Assembly (NCBI GenBank): GCA_965198725.1
Contig: CBDAPX010000002.1
Coordinates: forward strand, 1 to 64,000
DNA: 64,000 nt
Source: CBDAPX01 sp965198725
GTDB taxonomy: Bacteria; Pseudomonadota; Alphaproteobacteria; Rhodobacterales; Rhodobacteraceae
Direction: 5' to 3'
Every line of letters begins with the position of its first letter. Within the stretch, counting starts at the first letter, position 1. The notes beneath the pieces are model-generated. The model was not told where the DNA came from, did not search any database, and saw only the letters and a program-made list of their open reading frames with translations. Below are positions 16,794 through 23,690 of this stretch, piece by piece. A program made the position numbers and the translations under genes.

Positions 16794-17759
16794 TTAGGCC
16801 GCTTTGCCGACTGCCATCACACCGGCGGTCATTTTGTTGAACTCTGCAACCTTGTCCCAGTTGGAACCGGTCGCCAGTTCGGCGTCGCTGGGCGACGCCC
16901 CGCCGTTGGCTTCGTCCCAGCCGTAGCCTTTCAGCCCAACGGTGAACGAATAGTCAGCCTGGAACGTCGTTTCGATCCGTTCCTTGCCGTTCGTGGTTTC
17001 CACGTTCGTGATCACGTCACTGGCGTCACCGATCACCGCAGCGCCCGATACCAGGCCAAGAACCTTGTCCTTGTTCGGGGTGCCCGCTTCGTAAAGCGCA
17101 GGCGCGTCCGTGATCACGACAGCCTTGTTCAGAATGTCGATCACGGTCACACCGCCCGCTTCGAACAGGCGTTCGGCGTTGGTCAGGTTGTCACCGACAA
17201 GGCGGTGTGCGACCGAACCAGTCATGACGTTGGCCACGATCCGGCCAGAGGCGTCACCGAACTTCGCGTGCGCGCTGTTCAGTGCGGCGTAGCTGATCCC
17301 GCCGGAACCGGATACGGCGTTCACCAAGGCCGCCAGGTTTCCGATTGCCGCCACCAGTGCCGCGATTGCGGTGTTCAACTGGTCCTGCACAAGCAGTTCG
17401 GCAAAGGCGGAAGCGGCAGCCTGAACACCCTGTTGGGTAGGGCGTTGCAGCCACGTCATTTGCGACGGCTCATAACGGATCGGGCCAAAGCCGCCTGCGA
17501 CCTTCACCTTCGAACCGGTCAGTTCGGTCAGATCAGTTGCGGTTTGGTTGCCGTTGGCCGCCTTGCGGTCCACACGACGGCGGGCCGACGCCAGCGACGC
17601 GAAGAAGCTTTCGCGCAGGAAGTCGCCAGTCATGCCTTCGCTGGACAGGACAATGGAACCACCGGACGCGGCGTTGAATTTGTCAATCTCTTGGTCGAGA
17701 GTGATCATGGTGGCAGGCATGATGTAGTCGTTAAACACCTGCATTTGGGAAAGTGACAT
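16794..17759 (-). CDS. Major capsid protein
   Basis: 321 residues, MSLSQMQVFNDYIMPATMIT..., with the major-capsid pattern: N-terminal arm, then FFASLASARRRVDRK, a long alpha/beta core and a C-terminal TFQADYSFTVGLKGYGWDEANGG strand region. It directly follows the scaffold gene in the order terminase, portal, scaffold, capsid. It should form the HK97-fold shell of the head. Length is usual for this group. Confidence 0.88.
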   Translation of the reverse strand: MSLSQMQVFNDYIMPATMITLDQEIDKFNAASGGSIVLSSEGMTGDFLRESFFASLASARRRVDRKAANGNQTATDLTELTGSKVKVAGGFGPIRYEPSQMTWLQRPTQQGVQAAASAFAELLVQDQLNTAIAALVAAIGNLAALVNAVSGSGGISYAALNSAHAKFGDASGRIVANVMTGSVAHRLVGDNLTNAERLFEAGGVTVIDILNKAVVITDAPALYEAGTPNKDKVLGLVSGAAVIGDASDVITNVETTNGKERIETTFQADYSFTVGLKGYGWDEANGGASPSDAELATGSNWDKVAEFNKMTAGVMAVGKAA

Positions 17760-17775
17760 AGCTGTCTCCTATGAT

Positions 17776-18453
17776 TTATTTTTCGGGTAGGTCTGCAAAG
17801 CCCGGAACTTTGTCGGCCAGATCGCCGCTTCCGCCTTTGCCCGTGCCTTTGTCATTCCCCTTTGCGTCGCCACCCTTGGGCGGGGACACGAAATCCTTGC
17901 CGTCTCCGGCGGCCCACCGTTTGACGTGATCGGCCAACGCCAGCGGTCCCATGTCGCTTTCCACGACGGGGTTGCCTTTGTCGTCCATGCCCACCTGCGG
18001 CGACAGAAGTGCGCGTGCAGCTTTTTGGAAGGCGGGGCTTGTGATCCCGTTTTCCACCAGGGCTTCGTCCAGTTTCAGGTCCACGGTCAGGCCGCGAACC
18101 TGTTTCCGGGCTTCGTCACGTTCAGAAATCGCGGTGTCGCGTTCACCTTCAAGCGTGCGGCGCAGTTCCACCAACGCGGCGTCGTCGGGCTTGCCGTTCT
18201 TGGCGGCGTCCCAGACTTTCGCGTCGAAATCTTCCGGGTAATCGTCCAGCTTCGCTTTCAGCGTGGCCAGTTCTTGCCCTTGGGTTTGGCGTTTCTGCTT
18301 TTCGGCAGTGTAGGCATTTTTCAGGTTGGCCACGTCGGGCAAACTGTCGGCACCTTCCACTTGAAGGACGAATTTACCGTCCACTTCGGTGTAGAATTGT
18401 TTTAGGGGTTCCTGAACGTCGTCCAGAGTATCCAGCACGGATTTAAGAGCCAT
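17776..18453 (-). CDS. Capsid scaffolding protein
   Basis: 225 residues, strongly helical and charged, with a central coiled coil (KNAYTAEKQKRQTQGQELAT... to ERDTAISERDEARKQ) and a Gly/Lys-rich flexible segment near the C-terminus (GGDAKGNDKGTGKGGSG). This composition and the place between portal and capsid genes define a scaffold. It is not homologous by motif to protease-scaffold fusions, and no protease signature is present. Confidence 0.82.
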   Translation of the reverse strand: MALKSVLDTLDDVQEPLKQFYTEVDGKFVLQVEGADSLPDVANLKNAYTAEKQKRQTQGQELATLKAKLDDYPEDFDAKVWDAAKNGKPDDAALVELRRTLEGERDTAISERDEARKQVRGLTVDLKLDEALVENGITSPAFQKAARALLSPQVGMDDKGNPVVESDMGPLALADHVKRWAAGDGKDFVSPPKGGDAKGNDKGTGKGGSGDLADKVPGFADLPEK

Positions 18454-18498
18454 CGGCCCGGTTCCTTTCTTTGGGGAGAGCGTGCATCACACGCAGGT

Positions 18499-19836
18499 TT
18501 ACGGGGTTTCCCCCAGATCAGTCAGAACGTCTTCACCATCGATAAGAGACGTTTCTTCTTCATGATCGCGTTCAGCGGAAGCGATGCCGCCCCGCTGCAA
18601 GTTTTCGTAATAGGTCTGGTAGCTGACGCCACCAGACTGCCAGACCTGCATAAGCGCCAAGGCGTCCGCCGGTGACATTGTGTTGTCCAGAAGGTCCGCC
18701 GGTGGCGTGACCACGATTTCGTCTTCGGGCAAACCAATCATGGCCGCCGCGTTGCGCAGGCTGGTTTCCAACAGCGCACAAGACGCTTGCGCCACGCTTA
18801 GAAGCGTCGCGGTTTCGGACTTGTTGCGCAGGCGGCGGGCTTCGCCGCTTTCCTGCGCCCGACTTTCCTGGTGTAGAAGACGGGCACCGGCCATCGCCGC
18901 CGCTTCCCGATTGTCCTGCATCGCGTTCTTGTGGGCGTCGATCCCGGCGCATGTCGGGCTGACATATTTCAGGTCGGGTTCAACGCCTTCGCTGCCCATC
19001 ATCTGATGGACCACACCGGCCCCGATTGCGTCGGGCGCTTCACCGTTGATCGCGACCAGTGTTTCTTGGCCGGACATGAACAGTTGATAGCGATAGTCCG
19101 CCGTCAACTGGTAGATCGCCAAGGCCGCACGGGCCACGCCGATCAGTGGTGGGGTTTCGATATCCGATGCCAGGTCTTTCGCATTGGCCACCGCGAACGG
19201 CACCCGATCAAGCGCGGCACCGCCTCGGATCGTGGGCGTCACGTCTTCTTCGCCGCCATCGCGGTGCACGATCTGCACATAGCGCCCGTCGTTCAGCCCA
19301 AGAACGCGGTATTGATCCACCTTTTCCCAAGCGAAGCCGTTTCGGGCCATGTGGCATTCGTCCAGAACGAAGAAGTCCTGATCCCAGTTGATCACCGCTG
19401 GGGCCGCATATCCGGCCAAGAACGGATCACCACCACCGCTTGGCGCGTCAGCCAACACGGCGTATCGGCCCAACAACAACAGGTTGCGCGTGATCCGCCG
19501 GTGGAAGGCTTCCAGACTTAGACCGTCAGCGGTTGCGCGTTCGTTCAGAAACGCCAACCCGTCGGGCATTTCGATCTGGATTTCCTTTTCATGGATCGCG
19601 CCGACCATTGCGGCCAACGACGGGGCAAGCAGTTCGGGGAACTGTGCACGCGACTTGTAGGCTTCGTAGGCGGCCTTGCCCTGATCCGATTGGCTGGTGA
19701 AGCCGTTGGGTTTCGTCAGGTACGTTTCCCCGGCGGCCTTGATCGCGCTTTCCCCGTCAACAGCATCGCGCATAAGCCGCCATTCGGCACGCCGCGCGTC
19801 GGTGTATTCGGGGTGTTTGGTGCTGACGCCTGTCAA
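18499..19836 (-). CDS. Portal protein (DUF4055-type)
   Basis: 445 residues. The sequence starts MTGVSTKHPEYTDARRAEWRL and has the DUF4055 portal layout: helical N-terminal clip/stem parts, a central YRYQLFMSGQETLVAINGEA region and a conserved ESRAQESGEARRLRNKSETATL helix. It overlaps the large terminase gene by 4 bases. It forms the dodecameric DNA entry ring of the head. Confidence 0.87.
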   Translation of the reverse strand: MTGVSTKHPEYTDARRAEWRLMRDAVDGESAIKAAGETYLTKPNGFTSQSDQGKAAYEAYKSRAQFPELLAPSLAAMVGAIHEKEIQIEMPDGLAFLNERATADGLSLEAFHRRITRNLLLLGRYAVLADAPSGGGDPFLAGYAAPAVINWDQDFFVLDECHMARNGFAWEKVDQYRVLGLNDGRYVQIVHRDGGEEDVTPTIRGGAALDRVPFAVANAKDLASDIETPPLIGVARAALAIYQLTADYRYQLFMSGQETLVAINGEAPDAIGAGVVHQMMGSEGVEPDLKYVSPTCAGIDAHKNAMQDNREAAAMAGARLLHQESRAQESGEARRLRNKSETATLLSVAQASCALLETSLRNAAAMIGLPEDEIVVTPPADLLDNTMSPADALALMQVWQSGGVSYQTYYENLQRGGIASAERDHEEETSLIDGEDVLTDLGETP

Positions 19837-21224
19837 AAGAACCCTGCCACTGTCTTCGTTTCGGATTTGGCTTCCCGGCGCGTGGCCAGACGATTGAACG
19901 CCCGACTGGTGCTGTCCACGTCGTCGTCGTGAACCGCTTCGGGGAAGCCTTCCAGTTGTGTGAACCAGCGTTCATTCCATGCAGCCCGAAGCACGAACAC
20001 GTTGCCCGCTTCGGCCTGCGCGGAAAATCCGCTGAACCTTGTGATCTTGTCGCCTGTCTCCGGCGACGACCGGACATTGAACCCGGCCAACATCTTCGTC
20101 AGACCCGCGACTTGGCTTTTGCCCGCCTGCCCAGGGTCTTGCGGTAAGTCGATTTCCGTGTCCCGGCTATCGGCTTCCGCAGTGTTCTTGATCAACCGTT
20201 CGACACCGGCAGGCGTCGTTCGGTCGAAACGGTGGTCCAGCACAAAGAACCGACCGTCGTCAGTCTTCCCGATCTGCGTTCCGGCGGTCCAGTCTGGATC
20301 GTTCAATTCTGTCTTCGGCGTTCCGGCCAAGTCCCAGCCGCGCACCTTGCGCAGTCCGGCAGGGGCGGCGTCCACGATCTGGACCCAACCCCGTTGGAAG
20401 TAGAGGCCCGCAGCGGGCCGGATTTTCCAGTTACCGCCCAACAGCCGTTCCCGTTCGACCGTCGAAAGCGCCATGAGGTTCGCCATGTAGCCCGGATCGG
20501 CGGCCAACAACGCCTGGTTATCGGTCAGCTTGGCCGGAATGAACGTCACTGATTTGGGCGGGATCGGGGTATCTTGCCCGTTTTCGTCCACCATCGTGTG
20601 TTTGGCCAGATCGTCCGGGTTGTCGGCCCAGATAATCGTTTCACCAGAACGCACGAACCAACGTAACTTGCCAGCCCGTTCGGGTATCGCAAGGCCGGTG
20701 TCCTGATCAATCCACCAGGCAATGAACTGCGCGACCCAACTGTCCGCGTCGGGGTTGCACGTTGCCCGGATGTAAGGCCGGACGCCGCTAGTGCTGCGGT
20801 TCCGGCTGACCATGTACCAGAATTGCTTCTCCGAAAAGTGGGTCAATTCGTCGAAGCAGATCAGCGGGATTTGCGAACCCTGCCAATCCAGAACCGTCTT
20901 TTCGTGTTCCAGGTGGCGAAAGGAAATCTTCGCCCCGGACCCGAACCGCCAGTCCAAAACCACTTGCCGGGGATCGCCCCCGATCAGGGGGTATAGTTTT
21001 TCGCTTTCGTCCCACAAGCCGCCTTCGTTGCGAACTTGGGTCGTGTTCCGGCGGAAGAACACTGCGCCGAAATCGGCGTTGTGAATGTGGCGCAGCGGTT
21101 CAAGCAGAAGCGCCCAGGTCTTGCCGCCACCCGCTGCCCCGCCATAGATCGCAATGTCAGCCGGGGACGCCAGAAATTGTTCTTGCGGCCCCGCCTGGGG
21201 TCTAATTGTCGCTACCCCGGCCAT
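19833..21224 (-). CDS. Terminase large subunit
   Basis: 463 residues with all expected motifs: Walker A GGAAGGGKT (residues 28-36), Walker B LICFDEL near 120, a motif III-like IRATCNPD, and the RNase H-like nuclease with RGWDLAGT near 293 and acidic HDDDVDS near 432. It packages DNA into the head and cuts the concatemer. It overlaps the small subunit gene by 23 bases and the portal gene by 4, which indicates tightly coupled translation. Confidence 0.95.
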   Translation of the reverse strand: MAGVATIRPQAGPQEQFLASPADIAIYGGAAGGGKTWALLLEPLRHIHNADFGAVFFRRNTTQVRNEGGLWDESEKLYPLIGGDPRQVVLDWRFGSGAKISFRHLEHEKTVLDWQGSQIPLICFDELTHFSEKQFWYMVSRNRSTSGVRPYIRATCNPDADSWVAQFIAWWIDQDTGLAIPERAGKLRWFVRSGETIIWADNPDDLAKHTMVDENGQDTPIPPKSVTFIPAKLTDNQALLAADPGYMANLMALSTVERERLLGGNWKIRPAAGLYFQRGWVQIVDAAPAGLRKVRGWDLAGTPKTELNDPDWTAGTQIGKTDDGRFFVLDHRFDRTTPAGVERLIKNTAEADSRDTEIDLPQDPGQAGKSQVAGLTKMLAGFNVRSSPETGDKITRFSGFSAQAEAGNVFVLRAAWNERWFTQLEGFPEAVHDDDVDSTSRAFNRLATRREAKSETKTVAGFF

Positions 21225-21693
21225 TGTCGGGCAACTGATACAACACGACCTGCGGCTTCATGCTGCCGTCTTCGGAACCGTGGTTAATATCCTGCTTGTC
21301 ACGCCACAGATCGGGTCGCCGGTTCTTCAACCAGAAGATCGCGGCCACCGTGTCGGGCGGATAGTGTTTCGTGGTCGGGGCAACAACCGTTTCGCCGGTC
21401 TTACTGTCGTAAAAAATCTTGTCTTCGGGGTGTTCGTACCCCGTGGCCCGCTCAAATAGGCGCTGCCCGACTTGGGCGTCGGCCAGCATCTTGCCTTCGA
21501 TCAGGGCTTGCTTGAATTGCGGATAGCGGCCTTTCCAGTTGGTGATCGACCGACGGCTGACACCAAAGGCCGCCGCGATTTCTTCTTCGGTCGCCCCTAA
21601 CAGCGTCAGTTGCAGCGTGATCGCTGGAACCTTTTCGTCGCCCCCGGCCTTGTCGTATTCCGAAGGCCGATTTGCGGGCCGCTTCTTGGTCAC
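21202..21693 (-). CDS. Terminase small subunit
   Basis: 163 residues, MTKKRPANRPSEYDKAGGDE..., with a helix-turn-helix (LLGATEEEIAAAFGVSRRSI) near residues 30-50 and a basic WKNRRPDLWRDK-type segment (WLKNRRPDLWRDKQD) common in terminase small subunits. It recognises the packaging site and loads the large subunit. It is the first gene of the late operon, 28 bases downstream of a terminator-like hairpin. Confidence 0.87.
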   Translation of the reverse strand: MTKKRPANRPSEYDKAGGDEKVPAITLQLTLLGATEEEIAAAFGVSRRSITNWKGRYPQFKQALIEGKMLADAQVGQRLFERATGYEHPEDKIFYDSKTGETVVAPTTKHYPPDTVAAIFWLKNRRPDLWRDKQDINHGSEDGSMKPQVVLYQLPDNGRGSDN

Positions 21694-21720
21694 AATCTAA
21701 TCCTTGGTGCATCGCACCGG

Positions 21721-21751
21721 CAAATGAAAACCCCGCCTGGTTAGGGCGAGG
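21721..21751 (-). terminator. Rho-independent terminator in the late leader
   Basis: On the minus strand CCTCGCC-CTAACCA-GGCGGGG forms a 7-bp stem (one G-T pair) followed by TTTTC. A second hairpin (GGCTA...TAGCC, 21750-21771) shares two bases with its 5' arm. It stands between the NusG-like gene and terS, so it would stop leftward transcription before all late genes unless bypassed. Confidence 0.6.
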
Positions 21752-21916
21752 CTATCCGAAGGCGCGTAGCCAACGAGTGGAATTTCAATTGGGCGTATTA
21801 ACCCTAGCGTAACGCTGGACCTACCGTAAGGGCTTCGCCAACATCTTCGCCCACCGCAAACACAATTATCCTTTTCGGCAGAACCGGGGCGGAGTACCCT
21901 AGGTTTTATTGGTGTG

Positions 21917-21945
21917 GCAACTACTATATGTAGTGCCTTTGTCAA
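21917..21945 (-). promoter_or_regulatory. Candidate late promoter with palindromic operator
   Basis: Reading leftward: TTGACA at 21945-21940, then a weak -10 (TAGTTG) after 16 bases. A perfect palindrome ACTAC-TATAT-GTAGT (21920-21934) overlaps the core. It would make a leader of roughly 200 bases before terS. The -35 is convincing; the -10 is not. Confidence 0.4.
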
Positions 21946-21972
21946 AAAGCTTACGTAGATAGCCTGTCTGTG

Positions 21973-22614
21973 TCAAGCCGCTTCCAAATTCATGCTATGG
22001 ATTTGCAGGATTTGTTCGCCCCCAAGCAGTTCCAGGACAACACGAGCGTCGGGGCCGCGAAGATCGACGACCCTAACAACCACGCCGTCGAACGGACCTT
22101 CGACGATCTTGACTTGATCCCCGATCTTGAATTCGTGGTGGGTCCGCATGAACTTTTCCCGTTCTGGTGCTTTCGTGCTGCGACCACCCCAACGCTTGAA
22201 CATTTCGTCCATGATCGATTGCGGGATCGGATAGGGCCGACCATCGATACCGGCCACGTCCTGCACCAGATTGACGCGGAACAGATCAGCCCAACGGTTT
22301 TCGCCTTTCGGCCATCCGACGAACACCCACCCGACCAACAGGGGGTAGGCTACAAGCTGTTTTTCCTTTGTGTACTTGGATTTGCGCCGCCAGACTTTTT
22401 TGGTGGGAAGAAAGACGTGGAAATCAGATTTGCGCAAAACGGTTTCGATCACGAATTCCCGCTGTCCGGTCCCCTTGATCCGGCGCTTTCGTTTCCGGCC
22501 CTTCTTGTCCACGTATTGTTCAAATTCGCCCCCGATCACTTCCGTTGTCCGGTTGCGGTTCGCGGGCTTCTTGGTTCGGATCGCGAACCACTGAATTTCC
22601 TGATCGTCCTGCAC
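21973..22614 (-). CDS. Phage NusG/RfaH-like transcription antitermination protein
   Basis: 213 residues from the GTG at 22614, which has AGAGG eight bases upstream; a GTG at 22623 overlaps that site and is less likely. Residues 7-140 fit a NusG N-terminal (NGN) domain: QWFAIRTKKP, HVFLPTKKVWRRKS, then YPLLVGWVFVGWP and DLFRVNLVQDVAGIDGRPYPI. A basic insertion (DKKGRKRKRRIKG) sits inside. Residues about 162-213 are a KOW domain, FKIGDQVKIVEGPFDGVVV with a terminal IHSMNLE. Such proteins bind RNA polymerase beta' and suppress pausing or termination. Its place immediately ahead of a promoter, leader and terminator before terS suggests late-gene control. Confidence 0.85.
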   Translation of the reverse strand: MQDDQEIQWFAIRTKKPANRNRTTEVIGGEFEQYVDKKGRKRKRRIKGTGQREFVIETVLRKSDFHVFLPTKKVWRRKSKYTKEKQLVAYPLLVGWVFVGWPKGENRWADLFRVNLVQDVAGIDGRPYPIPQSIMDEMFKRWGGRSTKAPEREKFMRTHHEFKIGDQVKIVEGPFDGVVVRVVDLRGPDARVVLELLGGEQILQIHSMNLEAA

Positions 22615-23126
22615 TGCCGCCACCTCTGCTTATTGATTTGCGGTTTGACGATCCCGCGACGCAGCCGCTTCAACGCCCGCTTCTTCCGCCGCACCATGTC
22701 TTTCGTTAAAATCGTTCTGGGCCGCCCGTCGTGGCCGACAGCCGCATAGAAAATTCCTTCGACCAGGCCAAACCGCCAAATGTCGGCCCGTCGTCCGAAA
22801 CAGGGGATCACCTTCGTCACGAACTCCAACCCGTGGGGCTGGCCCTGAACCGCCTTTTCCAATTCGGCAACCACCCACCAAGGATCGGCGGCTACGATCC
22901 CGCGTTCGCCGCAACGCTGGACGAAGTGGCCATGTTTTTTTTGTTGATCGTCCGTTGGCTGGAACGGCGTCCGATCTTCTGCCAGGTTCGATCCGCCCAT
23001 TGTCAGCGCCCGATCAGCGTCCCGGTGACAGTCTCGCCACCAACGCGCACCGGCGGCGTTGTCGTAGGTCGTGGCGCGGTCCTGCATTTCGGATTGGGCT
23101 TGCGATAGGAAATCAGCGGCGTTCAT
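22536..23126 (-). CDS. Hypothetical protein with truncated DUF6378-like start
   Basis: 196 residues from ATG 23126 (GGAGA ribosome site). The first 26 residues (MNAADFLSQAQSEMQDRATTYDNAAG) match the start of DUF6378 phage proteins, but the homology ends abruptly there. The rest (from about ATG 23000, MGGSNLAEDRTPFQPTDDQQ...) is a different, Trp- and Arg-rich sequence, with WWVVAELEKAVQGQPHG and a very basic end that overlaps the NusG-like gene by 79 bases. It may be a chimera made by recombination, or two genes with the second starting at 23000. Function unknown. Confidence 0.5.
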   Translation of the reverse strand: MNAADFLSQAQSEMQDRATTYDNAAGARWWRDCHRDADRALTMGGSNLAEDRTPFQPTDDQQKKHGHFVQRCGERGIVAADPWWVVAELEKAVQGQPHGLEFVTKVIPCFGRRADIWRFGLVEGIFYAAVGHDGRPRTILTKDMVRRKKRALKRLRRGIVKPQINKQRWRQCRTIRKFSGSRSEPRSPRTATGQRK

Positions 23127-23452
23127 TTCCAAGTCTCCCGTGCGGCTGGAAAGCCTCCGCCGTCAGTTGCGATCCAAGCCCACAACTCGCTATCGACCCA
23201 CGAATAGGTTTCGGGATCGCTTTCGCGCAACTGCTTGGCGGCTGGGCCTTGGGACAAGCGGTTGCCGTTGTGTCCCAACCACCAAGCCCGCTTCGTCCAC
23301 CGGTCCTTCGGTTGATCGATCAGGCGAACATAGAAACTGCGCCAACCATTTTTGGCTTTGTCCGGGAATTCCCAAATTTGGTGGGTCAGGTTTTCTTCGA
23401 CCAGGACCGCGCCGCGCTGTTCCAAGGCTTCGACAGTGAGTGCGGCAGCCAT
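23123..23452 (-). CDS. Hypothetical phage protein
   Basis: 109 residues from ATG 23452, which has a GGGGAGAG ribosome site; upstream in-frame starts lack one. The protein MAAALTVEALEQRGAVLVEEN... is rich in Trp (SFYVRLIDQPKDRWTKRAWWLGH and ELWAWIATDGGG) and alpha/beta in pattern. It is coupled to the next gene by a 4-base overlap. I do not recognise a family. Confidence 0.6.
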   Translation of the reverse strand: MAAALTVEALEQRGAVLVEENLTHQIWEFPDKAKNGWRSFYVRLIDQPKDRWTKRAWWLGHNGNRLSQGPAAKQLRESDPETYSWVDSELWAWIATDGGGFPAARETWK

Positions 23453-23493
23453 CACACGCTCTCCCCATACGACCCCGGAAAAGGCCAACACTC

Positions 23494-23690
23494 GCCGGAC
23501 ATTTCCGTACCCCTAAGGGTATACGGAAAAATGTCCGGTTGCGTCTGTGTTCCATGTCCGCCGGACATTTTGCCCATGTCCGGCACATTGCCGTTGTAAA
23601 ACATTAGCTTACCCCTTTTTCGTTGGTTTGCCGGACATTTTCCGTTTGTCCGGCGGACAAGTCGCTTTTGTCCGGGTTTTGTCCGGCAAA
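23494..23690. repeat. Iteron-like TGTCCGGC cluster, candidate phage replication origin
   Basis: About ten copies of the 7-9 base unit TGTCCGGC or its complement lie in 200 bases: 23494, 23532, 23554-23568 (palindrome), 23576, 23630, 23646-23660 (palindrome), 23668 and 23680. The first two form the arms of a large hairpin (23495-23538) around CCCTAAGGG. The cluster straddles the 3' end of the primase-helicase gene and the gap after it. Several copies are translated as its repetitive C-terminus. Confidence 0.6.

Noticed and set aside
1..21693. Gene transfer agent cluster instead of a phage
   Set aside because: Distal tail order is GTA-like, but an integrase, immunity region, replication genes, terminase small subunit and tRNA attachment site show a true prophage.
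21697..21945. An 82-codon minus-strand frame between the NusG-like gene and terS
   Set aside because: It overlaps the terminator hairpins, has no ribosome site and no protein-like pattern; the region is better read as a leader.
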